Shown one piece after another: positions 1 through 9,007 of a stretch of DNA of 64,000 nt (position 1 is its first letter; the number at the start of each line of letters is the position of its first letter). The stretch comes from Paenibacillus bovis (lineage in GTDB: Bacteria; Bacillota; Bacilli; Paenibacillales; Paenibacillaceae): positions 1,044,001-1,108,000 of the forward strand of contig NZ_CP013023.1 of NCBI RefSeq assembly GCF_001421015.2, in the 5' to 3' direction. Below the pieces are notes generated by a model. The model was not told the origin of the DNA, did not search any database, and saw nothing but the letters and a program-made list of their open reading frames with translations. A program made the position numbers and the translations under genes.

Positions 1-1088
1 CCCGCACCCGTCCGGACGGCGGAGCACTGGAATCCATGCTGCAAAAGTGGATTTCCAATCTGCAGCAGCAGGTTATGGAAGAAAATAATGTCTCTCCGGA
101 CGATCCTTCGATCGGTATCGAAGTGCAGCGCCGGATTCATGCGGTAACCGCAGAGATGGAAGGCTGGGTGCATGGTTTTGATTTTGCCAAAGTACTGTCT
201 GCCTACTGGCAGGGCATTCGCCTGAATGAAGATACCCTCAAGCAGTCCGCATTGCGCTGGCTGCGTGGCGAATATCAGACCCGCACCGAAGCACGTCGTG
301 AATTGAATGTAAGTGTCATTATCGATGATGATGGCTGGTATGACTATATGAAGCTGTGGGCAGAATTTGCTGCCCGGATCGGATACAAGGGTCTGCTGCT
401 GTTCGTCGATGAAGGCGTGAATTTATATAAAATCTCCAACAGTGTCTCCCGTCAGAGCAACTATGAGAAACTGCTGACGATCTTCAACGATACGATGCAG
501 GGCAAAGCCGGTCATCTGGGCGTATTTGTCGGTGGTACGCCGCAGTTCGTCGAAGATCCGCGCCGCGGACTGTACAGCTATGAGGCGCTGCGCTCAAGAT
601 TGGCGGAGAGCCGGTTTGGCAGCAGTGGTACCAAGAACTTTGCCGGTCCGGTCATTCGGCTGGAGATGCTGTCCCATGAAGAGATTCTGCTGATGCTGCA
701 CAAGCTGCAGGATATCCATTGTCAGCATTACAAGTATGAAAGCGTACTGGAGCAGCACCAGCTGGTCGCCTTTATGCAGACCGCGGTATCGCGCCTGGGA
801 GCAGACGAGCTGCTGACCCCGCGGGAAGTGGTCCGGGATTTTGTGGATCTGCTCAATACGCTGCACTTTAACGAAGAGCTGACCTTTGACGGATTGCTCG
901 GCGAACTGGCAGCAGCGCCTGCTCCGGTATATGCCGGTCATGTAGACCGGAATGATCCCGATATGATTATTCATCCCGGATCTTCCGCTGCGTCTGGCGG
1001 CAACCGTAGCGCAGCCGCCCAGCGTGGACCGGCTGCCACCAGTGCACCGGATGAAGTCGATGATTTTCTGGCGGAGTTTGATCTGTGA
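1..1088 (+). CDS. ATP-binding protein, C-terminal part (SngB/BrxD-like), truncated by window edge
   Basis: The frame is open to the left edge. The first in-frame ATG (36) has no ribosome-binding site and sense codons precede it, so this is the C-terminal part of a longer protein whose Walker A must lie outside. A Walker B-like strand is visible (GLLLFVDEGVNLYK, around residue 125 of the visible part), followed by a sensor-like GVFVGGTPQF. This fits the DUF2791-type P-loop ATPases of BREX type 2 (BrxD) and of Shango (SngB). The protein ends in an A/P/G-rich tail and an acidic DDFLAEFDL end. Its stop overlaps the helicase start by 4 bp, so the two are translationally coupled and probably form a complex. 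Exact family membership is inferred from the helicase partner and the motif pattern. Confidence 0.75.
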   Translation, partial: RTRPDGGALESMLQKWISNLQQQVMEENNVSPDDPSIGIEVQRRIHAVTAEMEGWVHGFDFAKVLSAYWQGIRLNEDTLKQSALRWLRGEYQTRTEARRELNVSVIIDDDGWYDYMKLWAEFAARIGYKGLLLFVDEGVNLYKISNSVSRQSNYEKLLTIFNDTMQGKAGHLGVFVGGTPQFVEDPRRGLYSYEALRSRLAESRFGSSGTKNFAGPVIRLEMLSHEEILLMLHKLQDIHCQHYKYESVLEQHQLVAFMQTAVSRLGADELLTPREVVRDFVDLLNTLHFNEELTFDGLLGELAAAPAPVYAGHVDRNDPDMIIHPGSSAASGGNRSAAAQRGPAATSAPDEVDDFLAEFDL

Positions 1089-3370
1089 GCGGGCATCCGT
1101 TTTACCGGCTGGCTCCGTTTATTCAGGAATACATCTATCGCAGCGGCTGGAAAGAGCTGCGCGAAGCCCAGGTGGAAGCCTGCCGGGTGCTGCTGGATAC
1201 ACCGCATCATCTGCTGATTGCTTCGGGTACGGCTTCCGGCAAGACAGAAGCGGCCTTTTTCCCGGCGCTGACTGCGCTGTATGAGCAGCCGTCCCGCTCG
1301 GTCGGCATTCTGTATATCGGGCCGCTCAAGGCACTGATCAATGACCAGTATGAACGGCTCAAAGGTGTGCTGCGCGATTCGGAGATTCCGGTCTGGCACT
1401 GGCATGGCGATGTGCCGCAATCGCACAAAACCAAGCTGGTGCAGAATCCGTCCGGCATTTTACAGATTACGCCCGAATCGCTGGAAGGTCTGCTCATGAA
1501 CAAGCCCAATGCTATCCCGGCACTGTTCGGCGATCTGCGCTATATCGTGGTGGACGAAGTCCATGCCTTTATGGGAGCGGACCGGGGGATTCAGGTGTTG
1601 TCGCAGCTGTCCCGGATTCAGCGGATGGCAGGCTGTCGTCCGCAGCGGATCGGATTGTCTGCGACACTGAGTGATTACGAGAGTGCCTGTAACTGGCTGT
1701 CTTCGGATACCGGTCAACCGGTCGAAGTCGTCTCGCCGCAGGGATCGCGCAAGCTGCGCATCAGTATCGAGCATTTTTCCTTTCCCGATGCGCGCAATGA
1801 AGAGCAGGCCCAGCAGCTGGAGTATGCCCAGCAGGCGTATCATAATTTCATATATGACCAGACCCATCACAAAAAGGCACTTATCTTCACCAACAGCCGC
1901 TCGGATGCGGAGTATCTGACCCTGGAAATGAGACGGGTCGCCGCCAAACGGCAGGAGCCGGATATTTTCCATGTGCATCATGGCAGTATCTCGGCGATGC
2001 TGCGCGAGGAAGCCGAAGCTGCGCTGCGGGAAGGGTATGGCCCGGCAGTTGCAGCCGCTACATTGACACTGGAGCTGGGAATCGATCTGGGTGAACTGGA
2101 GCGAGTCATCCAGCTGGGCGCGCCGTATTCATGCTCCAGCTTTGTTCAGCGTCTGGGCCGCTCCGGCAGACGGGAAGGCTCGGTCTCCGAGATGATTTTC
2201 GTGTGTCCGGAGGAAGAAGACGAACAAGCGCAGCTGCCGGCACGGATGCCATGGATTATGCTGCGCGCGATTGCAGTTATCGAACTATATGTCAAAGAGC
2301 GCTGGGTCGAGCCATTCAGCGCACGCAAGCTGCCGATCGGTATTTTGTATCATCAGACGATGAGCACACTCAAAAGTATGGGCGAAGCCGAGCCATCCGA
2401 GCTGGCGCGCGCGATTCTGACGTTGCCGCCGTTTCGTCATTTTACCGTGGAGCAGTATCAGCTGTTCCTGCAGTATCTGCTGCAGCTGGATCATATCCAG
2501 CGTACCGAGGAAGGCACACTGATCATCGGGCTGGCCGGAGAGAAGATCGTGAATAATTTCCGCTTCTATGCGGTATTCAAGGATGACGAGGAACATTCGG
2601 TCTATAATGGATCGGAAGAAATCGGTTCGATCACCACGGTGCCGCCACCAGGCTACTGCTTCTCGCTCGCCGGCAAACTGTGGAAAGTGGAAGAGGTCGA
2701 TACCCGTCACAAAGCGGTCTACGTCAAATCGTCCAAAGGCAAAGTCGATACCCTCTGGCTAGGAGCAGGCGGTGATGTGGATACCCGGATTATGCAAAAG
2801 ATCCGCGATATTCTCGCTTCGTCGGATATTTACTCTTATCTGGCGCCCAATGCCGCTTCCCGATTGGAGCGTGCACGTCGCCTCGCCAGAGAAACAGGTT
2901 TGCTGGAACAGATTGTGATTCCTGCAGGTGGCGATTCCTGCTTTATCCTGCCATGGGTAGGCAGCAAGGCGTTCCGAACACTGGAGCGGCTACTCAAGCA
3001 TAATCTGTCCGAGCGTCTCGCCCTGCGCGCCGTGACACCGATGGAGCCGTATTATCTGGTCGTCTCCGGCAAGGCGGATGCCGCAGAGATGCTGGCCGAG
3101 ATTATCGCCGAGTGCAAACGGATCGATTATCCCGAGCAGCTGTTGGCCGATGAGGAAGCTCCGTATCTCGGCAAATACGATGAGTTTATCCAACCGGGAC
3201 TCGTTCGGCAGGCTTTTGCCATGGATGGTCTCGATATGGAGGGACTACGCAGCGGACTGAATATGCCGGGGGTGCAGATCAATCTGATGCCTTCGGCAAA
3301 CAAAGACACCAATGAACCTATAAATGAACCTATCCATGAACCGATACGCGAAGAAGCTGGAGAATATTGA
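1085..3370 (+). CDS. DEAD/DEAH-box helicase, Lhr-like (SngC/BrxHI-like)
   Basis: A 761-residue superfamily 2 helicase. It has a Q-like REAQVEA near residue 27, motif I GTASGKT near 48, motif Ia GPLKALINDQ, motif II DEVH near 157, motif III SAT near 192 and motif VI GRSGRR near 360. The long C-terminal half resembles Lhr/BrxHI helicases. The start is GTG at 1085, inside the GTGA overlap with the upstream ATPase. The last residues carry a short repeated NEPI/HEPI pattern. An ATPase followed by this helicase matches the last two genes of Shango (TerB-like SngA, ATPase SngB, helicase SngC) and also brxD-brxHI of BREX type 2. An antiphage role is therefore likely but not proven, because the upstream gene is not visible. 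Confidence 0.85.
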   Translation: MSGHPFYRLAPFIQEYIYRSGWKELREAQVEACRVLLDTPHHLLIASGTASGKTEAAFFPALTALYEQPSRSVGILYIGPLKALINDQYERLKGVLRDSEIPVWHWHGDVPQSHKTKLVQNPSGILQITPESLEGLLMNKPNAIPALFGDLRYIVVDEVHAFMGADRGIQVLSQLSRIQRMAGCRPQRIGLSATLSDYESACNWLSSDTGQPVEVVSPQGSRKLRISIEHFSFPDARNEEQAQQLEYAQQAYHNFIYDQTHHKKALIFTNSRSDAEYLTLEMRRVAAKRQEPDIFHVHHGSISAMLREEAEAALREGYGPAVAAATLTLELGIDLGELERVIQLGAPYSCSSFVQRLGRSGRREGSVSEMIFVCPEEEDEQAQLPARMPWIMLRAIAVIELYVKERWVEPFSARKLPIGILYHQTMSTLKSMGEAEPSELARAILTLPPFRHFTVEQYQLFLQYLLQLDHIQRTEEGTLIIGLAGEKIVNNFRFYAVFKDDEEHSVYNGSEEIGSITTVPPPGYCFSLAGKLWKVEEVDTRHKAVYVKSSKGKVDTLWLGAGGDVDTRIMQKIRDILASSDIYSYLAPNAASRLERARRLARETGLLEQIVIPAGGDSCFILPWVGSKAFRTLERLLKHNLSERLALRAVTPMEPYYLVVSGKADAAEMLAEIIAECKRIDYPEQLLADEEAPYLGKYDEFIQPGLVRQAFAMDGLDMEGLRSGLNMPGVQINLMPSANKDTNEPINEPIHEPIREEAGEY

Positions 3371-3388
3371 TCTCCAGCTTCTTTTTTT
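3353..3388 (+). terminator. Rho-independent terminator of the ATPase-helicase operon
   Basis: An 11-bp perfect stem (GAAGCTGGAGA with TCTCCAGCTTC) with a 7-nt loop is followed by seven T. The helicase stop codon lies in the loop, so coding region and terminator overlap. Confidence 0.92.
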
Positions 3389-3413
3389 GCTTGTTTGATA
3401 TAAATAAAATAGT

Positions 3414-3992
3414 TCAGAATAGCGCAGTCAGCAGCGGCACCATGCGCGCTGCCAGCTGCTGCGAAGTCTCCCGCTCACTGCTGCGCTCCTGGCTCCATCG
3501 CAGTGTGGCACCGTATAGCGACCAGCTGATCATAGTAGCGGTAACTTTCAGCTGGGCAGGCTCCTGCTCGGGCTGCTGCTTGGTCAGCTGATCCAGTATG
3601 TATTCCTCCAGCTGGATCTTTACCTGCTTTTCTATCATCTGCCGCACTTCGAGATTATTGCGGTGACATTCATTGGCTGAATATTCATGGTAATCGCACA
3701 GGGCACAGATCAGCAGAGGAAGAGATTCCGGCTGTAATCCGTTATGGGTATCAATGCCTTTGTAAATGAGCTGGATCAGCTGGCTGTTGATCATGTCATC
3801 CAGCAGTTCATATTTGTCCGTGTAATGAGTATAAAAAGTCACCCGGTTAATCATGGCATGACGGGTCACATCGCTGACAGTAACCTGCTGAAAATTCCGG
3901 GTACGCAGTAGTTCCATAAAAGACTGCTGAATCAGCTGGCGTGTCCGGATGACCCTAGGGTCCTGAGCGTTGGGGCGAGTCGAAAGAGTCAA
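3414..3992 (-). CDS. TetR/AcrR family transcriptional regulator
   Basis: A 192-residue TetR-type repressor. The N-terminal helix-turn-helix spans roughly residues 15-60, with the usual VTFYTHYTDKYELL recognition-helix signature. The C-terminal ligand-binding half is typical in length and not assignable to a ligand. The start is TTG at 3992, preceded by AAAGGAGG at good spacing. It is transcribed away from the Old Yellow Enzyme gene at 4250 across 257 bp containing repeats, so it probably represses that gene and possibly itself. Its N-terminal DPRVIRTR motif is shared with the second TetR protein at 61295, suggesting they are from the same subfamily. Confidence 0.9.
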   Translation of the reverse strand: MTLSTRPNAQDPRVIRTRQLIQQSFMELLRTRNFQQVTVSDVTRHAMINRVTFYTHYTDKYELLDDMINSQLIQLIYKGIDTHNGLQPESLPLLICALCDYHEYSANECHRNNLEVRQMIEKQVKIQLEEYILDQLTKQQPEQEPAQLKVTATMISWSLYGATLRWSQERSSERETSQQLAARMVPLLTALF

Positions 3993-4032
3993 GTTGGTGT
4001 CCTCCTTTGTCCATATCCAATAGTTTTCTGCC

Positions 4033-4073
4033 TAAACGACAGATACAGAGTAATGTTCACTTAAACGACAGAT
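4033..4073. promoter_or_regulatory. Direct repeat TAAACGACAGAT, candidate TetR operator
   Basis: Two exact copies of TAAACGACAGAT (4033-4044 and 4062-4073) lie 29 bp apart, upstream of the TTG-started TetR gene. They are a candidate autoregulatory site. Direct rather than inverted repeats are less usual for TetR proteins, so the assignment is tentative. Confidence 0.4.
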
Positions 4074-4175
4074 CAAGGATTTTGTTGGTTGTACCGGGCT
4101 TCTGCCGCTTATACAATAAGCACATAACCGATCAGGTTGCATGCACCTGCTGAGGAAATGCTGCTGTCCCAATAC

Positions 4176-4206
4176 TTACTTTTTAATACTAATTTCTCAA
4201 AAGTAA
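4176..4206. promoter_or_regulatory. Inverted repeat TTACTTTT...AAAAGTAA upstream of the Old Yellow Enzyme gene
   Basis: Perfect 8-bp arms (4176-4183 and 4199-4206) are separated by 15 bp, ending 43 bp before the ATG at 4250. The position suits an operator. A similar ACTTACTTTT sequence occurs in inverse orientation at 9168-9182 upstream of the FAD monooxygenase gene. Confidence 0.4.
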
Positions 4207-4249
4207 TGATTATAGTATAAACGAAAATGATGCTGGAGGTAGAATAAAA

Positions 4250-5389
4250 ATGACATTTACTGAAAATAATCTGCAGGCGGTTCCCGCTTCTGCTGTCGCA
4301 AAGCTGTTTGAACCTTTTCGTTATGGACCGCTTGAATTATCCAGTCGGATCGTAATGGCGCCGATGGCGCGCGGGTTCTCCCCGAATGGTGTACCCGGAC
4401 CCGATGTAGCCGATTATTATCGCCGTCGTGCCGAACAGCAGGTAGGGCTGGTTATTACCGAAAATATATCGATCCCGCATCCTTCTGCCAATCAGGACCC
4501 AACGATCTATCCGGACTTTAACAGTGAGGAAGCCCGGGCAGGCTGGAAGCATGTCGTGGATGAAGTGCACCGTGTAGGCGGAAAGATTATCCCGCAGCTG
4601 ATGCATACCGGAATAGCCAGAGCCGCTGTTCCACAGCCGGATGGAGCCGAACCATCGATCAGTCCGTCCGGTCTCGATGTAAATGGAGAGCGGCAGGGTG
4701 AGCCGATGACCGTAGAAGAAATCCGGGAAGTTATAGCGGCTTATGCAGAAGCGGCTGCCGAGGCGCAGCGGCTGGGATTTGACGGGATCGAGCTGCACGG
4801 AGCCCATGGTTATCTGATAGATCAGTTTCTGTGGGAAGGTACGAACCGCCGCACCGATGAATATGGAGGCAGTATTGCCAAGCGCACCCGATTTGCTGCC
4901 GAGGTTATAGCAGCTTGCCGCCAGGCAGTTGGGCCGGATTTCCCGATTATTTTCCGCTTCTCCCAGTGGAAATTCCCGGTGTATACCGCCCGGCTGGCGC
5001 AAAATCCGGAAGAGCTGGCAGAAGTGCTGAAGCCGCTGGCAGCAGCAGGCGTAGATATTTTCCATGCATCGACTCGCCGCTTCTGGGAGCCGGAGTTCGA
5101 AGGATCCTCCCTGAGCCTGGCAGGTTGGGCCAAGCAGATTACCGGCCAACCGACAATCTCTGTAGGCTCAGTAGGACTGCAGCAGGACTTTGCCGGCTTT
5201 ATGGCAGGAGAAGGCTCGGAACCGTCGAGTCTGAATGATCTGACAGAACGAATGGCGACAAGCGAATTTGACCTGGTCGCTGTAGGTCGTGCACTGCTTG
5301 CCGATCCGGCATGGGCAGTCAAGATTCGCGATGGCCGCGAGGATGAACTAAAGCCGTTTCATTCTGATGCGATAGGGACTCTTTATTGA
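4250..5389 (+). CDS. NADH:flavin oxidoreductase, Old Yellow Enzyme family
   Basis: A 379-residue FMN-dependent ene-reductase with a TIM barrel. An N-terminal LFEPFRYGPLELSSRIVMAPM strand is followed by IIPQLMHTG, the substrate/FMN-binding HGAHGYLIDQFL (around 183-194), the TDEYGGS loop, and a C-terminal FDLVAVGRALLADPAW phosphate-binding region. Such enzymes reduce activated C=C bonds of electrophiles using NAD(P)H. A GGAGG ribosome-binding site precedes the ATG. The gene is divergent from a TetR repressor, a common arrangement for electrophile- or quinone-inducible reductases. No Fe-S extension is present, so it is the classic single-domain form. The physiological substrate cannot be told from sequence. 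Confidence 0.93.
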   Translation: MTFTENNLQAVPASAVAKLFEPFRYGPLELSSRIVMAPMARGFSPNGVPGPDVADYYRRRAEQQVGLVITENISIPHPSANQDPTIYPDFNSEEARAGWKHVVDEVHRVGGKIIPQLMHTGIARAAVPQPDGAEPSISPSGLDVNGERQGEPMTVEEIREVIAAYAEAAAEAQRLGFDGIELHGAHGYLIDQFLWEGTNRRTDEYGGSIAKRTRFAAEVIAACRQAVGPDFPIIFRFSQWKFPVYTARLAQNPEELAEVLKPLAAAGVDIFHASTRRFWEPEFEGSSLSLAGWAKQITGQPTISVGSVGLQQDFAGFMAGEGSEPSSLNDLTERMATSEFDLVAVGRALLADPAWAVKIRDGREDELKPFHSDAIGTLY

Positions 5390-5400
5390 AATGTTTGTCA

Positions 5401-5443
5401 AAGCAAAAAGCGACCGGAGTATAACTCCAGTCGCTTTTTGCTT
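5401..5443 (+). terminator. Rho-independent terminator after the Old Yellow Enzyme gene
   Basis: A long stem (GCAAAAAGCGAC with GTCGCTTTTTGC, plus inner GGAG/CTCC) has T-rich sequence on both sides, so it could work on either strand. Confidence 0.88.
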
Positions 5444-5486
5444 TGATTATGGCCGAAATAATGAGGCATAAGCAGCTGCTACAATA

Positions 5487-5645
5487 CTGCTGAAGATAAA
5501 TTAAGATAAAGTGGCTTCAGCAGTGGCTATGAGGCTATCAGTCGTCTACCATGATAGACGGCTTGGACATAGACATAGCATAAATCAACCGGCAAACAGG
5601 GTCGAGACTGGATATCCAGTCTATTCATCAATACACATAGCCACT
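5487..5645. other. Cluster of nested inverted repeats, possible structured RNA
   Basis: A perfect 10-bp outer stem (AGTGGCTATG at 5522-5531 with CATAGCCACT at 5636-5645) encloses two perfect hairpins: CGTCTA/TAGACG (5543-5560) and the 18-bp palindrome AGACTGGATATCCAGTCT (5605-5622). Another 9-bp inverted repeat (5487-5495 with 5515-5523) overlaps the left outer arm and would compete with it. The cluster lies between convergent genes, immediately 3' of the ROK gene on the minus strand. It may be a 3'-UTR structure or a small RNA. Confidence 0.4.
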
Positions 5646-5648
5646 TGT

Positions 5649-6860
5649 TTATTCCTGTTCGGTAAAATAGTCCAGCACCATGCAGCCAGCTCCCTGTGCC
5701 ACGATATCGTAGGCTTCGCTGGACTGGTGAATCTGCACCGTGCTGTTCGGATAATGGTTCAGCCGGCTCTGCGCCGTAGCGGAAGCTACTTCATAAAAAA
5801 GCGGCTTGGGAACCAGTGTGCCGCCAAATACAACCACATCCGGACGCAGCAGAAAAACAAGATTGCTCAGACCGATGCCAAAATAATAAGCCGCGTCCCG
5901 AACGACCTCAAGACAAAGCGGATCTTCCTGCTCCAGTGCACCCAGCACATGGTGAAATCCGATCTGCTCGATATCGTCATTCTCATTTTGCAGCATAGAT
6001 ACATGGCCGCGCTTGATCCGGCGTACGACTTCATCGCGGATCGCCGGCAGGCTGCTGTATGCCTGCAGACAACCATACGATCCGCAGCTGCAGCGATGAC
6101 CATGGATATCTACAATCATATGTCCAAAAGCATCGTCCATCTCGGTTCTGCTACCAACCATCCGGCCCTGCACAATCGTGCCGCAGCGAATACCGATATC
6201 GCTGGAGACAAACACGAGATTGCCCGACTCCTTCCAATAATGAATCCGGTATTCTGCCAATGCAGCCAATGGGGTACCGTTATCCAGCAGGACACGAATA
6301 TTGGTTAGTGCTTCCAGCTGCGCCACGATAGGCAGCTCCTCCCATCCTCCAGCCGGGAACAGATGGGCTTTGCGAAGGATACCCCGCTCCCGATCGATCG
6401 GGTCCAGTACGCCTACACCGATACCCAGCAGCTGCTCGGCACGAATATGGTGTTGATTCATCCATTCCCGGACACAGTCGGCGATGAAGTTCAGTGTATA
6501 TTCACCGGTGCAGCGCTCATCCATCTGCAGCTTGGCAGTATCCAGAATGTTCAGTTTGAGATCCAGCAGTAGTGCCGTGGTATACAGGCTGGTAATCTCT
6601 ACACCGATCAGATAGCAGGCAGTAGGCTGGATAACGTACATGAGCGGACGCCGTCCACCGCTGGATTCACCGATTCCGCTATCGTAAATCAATCCTTCCT
6701 GTACCAGTTCCTCCAACAGACGCGCACAGGTCACGCTTTTGTATCCGGTCATTTCGGCTAACGTATGTATACTGACAGGTCCCAGTTTGCGTACCAGGCT
6801 GTAGAGTAGTTTGAGATTTTTGAGCTTGGGAGAAGTGGAACCGATAAATTGCTTTAACAT
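5649..6860 (-). CDS. ROK family transcriptional regulator (NagC/XylR type)
   Basis: A 403-residue protein with an N-terminal winged helix (about 10-70) and a ROK sugar-kinase-like domain. The zinc/ROK signature GHRCSCGSYGCLQAYSS is intact. The ASP-box region GIGVGVLDPIDRERGIL and the DNGTPLAALAEY segment correspond to ROK sugar-binding elements. The ATG at 6860 was chosen because GTGGAGGAC lies just upstream; an earlier in-frame ATG five codons upstream would place the SD inside the gene. ROK repressors respond to sugars or sugar phosphates. The divergently transcribed neighbour is a purine nucleoside phosphorylase, so a nucleoside- or ribose-linked signal is possible, but this is inference. 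Confidence 0.9.
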   Translation of the reverse strand: MLKQFIGSTSPKLKNLKLLYSLVRKLGPVSIHTLAEMTGYKSVTCARLLEELVQEGLIYDSGIGESSGGRRPLMYVIQPTACYLIGVEITSLYTTALLLDLKLNILDTAKLQMDERCTGEYTLNFIADCVREWMNQHHIRAEQLLGIGVGVLDPIDRERGILRKAHLFPAGGWEELPIVAQLEALTNIRVLLDNGTPLAALAEYRIHYWKESGNLVFVSSDIGIRCGTIVQGRMVGSRTEMDDAFGHMIVDIHGHRCSCGSYGCLQAYSSLPAIRDEVVRRIKRGHVSMLQNENDDIEQIGFHHVLGALEQEDPLCLEVVRDAAYYFGIGLSNLVFLLRPDVVVFGGTLVPKPLFYEVASATAQSRLNHYPNSTVQIHQSSEAYDIVAQGAGCMVLDYFTEQE

Positions 6861-7195
6861 AATAGTCCTCCACATAATGGATTTGCCGAAAACAGGATGT
6901 TTTTATTTTATAGGATTCGATATGGAAAAAGAAGCTGTTTGAGTATGGCTTCTGATATTTTGCGAAAATAGGTTTATTGCAATTATATATAAAGTATATC
7001 TATAAAACCCACAAAAGAAATGATTATATTCATTTAGCTTATAAATAATCTCTTATTATACATACTTTTTATATAAAATAGTTAAAGTGTGTTTACTTAC
7101 CTGTACTTATCCTTTAGACTAAATCACGTCGAGTATACCGAACAGAGCAGTCATCCAGACGTGATAAGATGATTCAGATAATGGAGGAAATGATA
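6861..7195. other. AT-rich divergent promoter region, no gene
   Basis: This 335-bp spacer between the ROK regulator and the phosphorylase gene is AT-rich. It contains runs such as TTTTTATATAAAAT but no open frame with a ribosome-binding site and no recognisable purine riboswitch. Promoters for both genes must lie here; I could not fix a single convincing -35/-10 pair. Confidence 0.6.
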
Positions 7196-8017
7196 ATGCA
7201 TAATCTACAGGATATTCAGCAGGCAACCGATTTTATTATGAACCAAACGGCACACCGTCCAACGATTGGTCTGATTCTGGGATCGGGATTAGGCGCTTTA
7301 GCAGATGATATTGAGAATCCTCATTGTATTCCTTATAGCGAGATTCCCCATTTTGCCAAATCCGAAGCGGTAGGACATGCCAATGAACTCGTTATTGGAC
7401 AGTTAATGGGCAAAACAGTCGTTGCGATGAAAGGTCGTTTCCACTATTACGAAGGATTCACGCTGGATGAAGTTACTTTCCCTGTACGGGTGATGAAAGC
7501 TCTTGGTGTAGAGAATGTGATTATTACCAATGCCTGCGGTGCAATAAATACCGATTTTCAGCCGGGCGAACTGATGCTGATTACCGATCATATCAATCTG
7601 GTAGCCAATAATCCGCTGATCGGTCCGAATAATCCCGAACTGGGTACCCGTTTCCCCGATCTCTCCAAAGTGTATCATCCCGAGCTACGCCGGATAGCGA
7701 CCGATGTCGCGCAGGAGATGAACCTTTCCCTGCAGCAAGGGGTATACGCGTGGTGGAGCGGTCCGGCTTATGAGACACCGGCAGAGATTCGCATGATTCG
7801 TACGATGGGAGCGGATGCGGTAGGCATGTCGACCGTACCGGAAGCGATTGTAGCTACCCACGCCAGCATAGGCGTGCTAGGGATTTCCTGCCTGACCAAT
7901 ATGGCCTGCGGTATTCTGGATCAGCCGCTGAATCACGAAGAAGTGATTGAGGTGGCCGGACGGGTCAGAACCGATTTCGTCAAACTGATCAAAGGGATTC
8001 TGGAACAAATGCAATAA
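7196..8017 (+). CDS. pupG: Purine nucleoside phosphorylase, trimeric type
   Basis: This 273-residue enzyme cleaves purine (deoxy)nucleosides with phosphate to free base and (deoxy)ribose-1-phosphate in purine salvage. The phosphate-binding GSGLGALADDI (about 29-39), the GRFHYYEG segment, NACGAIN, the substrate loop AWWSGPAYETPAEIR and the VGMSTVPEAIVA signature mark the class I trimeric type (inosine/guanosine preferring). The start was set at ATG 7196 because GGAGG lies 8 nt upstream; in-frame ATGs further 5' lack this. In related bacteria this gene often sits with deoB. Here it is alone, followed 51 bp later by a transporter, and divergent from a ROK regulator. The symbol follows B. subtilis usage and is based on family recognition. 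Confidence 0.93.
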   Translation: MHNLQDIQQATDFIMNQTAHRPTIGLILGSGLGALADDIENPHCIPYSEIPHFAKSEAVGHANELVIGQLMGKTVVAMKGRFHYYEGFTLDEVTFPVRVMKALGVENVIITNACGAINTDFQPGELMLITDHINLVANNPLIGPNNPELGTRFPDLSKVYHPELRRIATDVAQEMNLSLQQGVYAWWSGPAYETPAEIRMIRTMGADAVGMSTVPEAIVATHASIGVLGISCLTNMACGILDQPLNHEEVIEVAGRVRTDFVKLIKGILEQMQ

Positions 8018-8068
8018 AGAGTGAGTCACAGAAGATACCGTTCTTCTTGAGAGTTAAGATGGGGTGAA

Positions 8069-9007
8069 GTGTTGAAAGGTATAATTTATATTTTACTGGG
8101 TGCCTGCAGCTACGGCGTGCTGTCTACCTTTGTAAAATTGGCGTATCATGACGGATTTATCGTCAACGACGTGGTAGGCATTCAGATGCTGCTCGGAGCC
8201 TTGCTGCTGTGGGGCTTTCTGCTTGTCAGCCGACTCGGCAAAAAGAACAGTGCTGCGCCCAAATATGCGGCAGCCAGCCATAAGCAGATCATTCTGCTGA
8301 TCGGACTCGGCTCTACGACAGGATTAACCGGAATGTTCTATTATCTGGCGCTGCAGTATATATCTGCTTCGCTGGCGATTGTGCTGCTGTTCCAGTTTAC
8401 CTGGATGGGGGTGCTGGCAGAGGCAATTATAAACCGCAGACTGCCAGGTGCAGGCAAATTGCTATCCCTGATCCCGCTGCTGATTGGTACACTTAGCGCT
8501 ACCAACCTGTTTGCGACAGGGCTTGGCGGTATTCACTGGCTCGGATTCCTGTATGGACTGCTGGCTGCTGTCTCGTATACGATCTTTATTTTATTGAGCG
8601 GCAGAGTAGCGGTACAGGTGAATCCGGTGCTGAAGACTGCGCTGATGGTGAGCGGTGGATGTATGATTTGTATGATTGTGCTGCCACCAGCCTTTTTGTC
8701 GGATGCTCGCTTGTTCGTAGAGCTGGCACTGCGATACGGTCTCGCACTAGCTGTGCTCGGTCCGTTTTTGTCTACGCTAATGTTCTCCAAGGGAGCTCCG
8801 TTAACCGGCTCGGGCATGGCTTCTATTCTGGGCGCTGCAGAGCTGCCTACCGCGGTACTTATGTCTGCAGTGGTTCTTCATGAGCAGGTCGGTATGCCGC
8901 ATTATCTCGGTATGCTGCTGATTCTGCTCGGTATTGTTTTCCCAGAAATATGGAAAAGAATATCTATACGCCGACATACGCTGTCTTCCAAGTCGCATAA
9001 CCAATAG
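8069..9007 (+). CDS. EamA/DMT superfamily transporter
   Basis: A membrane protein of about 312 residues with ten predicted hydrophobic segments in two EamA repeats (about 1-140 and 150-300). The first begins LLGACSYGVLSTFVKLAY, and the second has GLLAAVSYTIFILLSGRVA. It ends in a short basic tail. DMT proteins of this class export or import small metabolites. The start is ambiguous: GTG at 8069 or TTG at 8072, both just downstream of GGGGTGA, with TTG better spaced. It follows the phosphorylase gene by about 50 bp and may share its transcript. The substrate is unknown. Confidence 0.88.
   Translation: MLKGIIYILLGACSYGVLSTFVKLAYHDGFIVNDVVGIQMLLGALLLWGFLLVSRLGKKNSAAPKYAAASHKQIILLIGLGSTTGLTGMFYYLALQYISASLAIVLLFQFTWMGVLAEAIINRRLPGAGKLLSLIPLLIGTLSATNLFATGLGGIHWLGFLYGLLAAVSYTIFILLSGRVAVQVNPVLKTALMVSGGCMICMIVLPPAFLSDARLFVELALRYGLALAVLGPFLSTLMFSKGAPLTGSGMASILGAAELPTAVLMSAVVLHEQVGMPHYLGMLLILLGIVFPEIWKRISIRRHTLSSKSHNQ

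Noticed and set aside
6861..7195. Purine riboswitch before the phosphorylase gene
   Set aside because: The conserved purine-aptamer junction and loop sequences are not seen.
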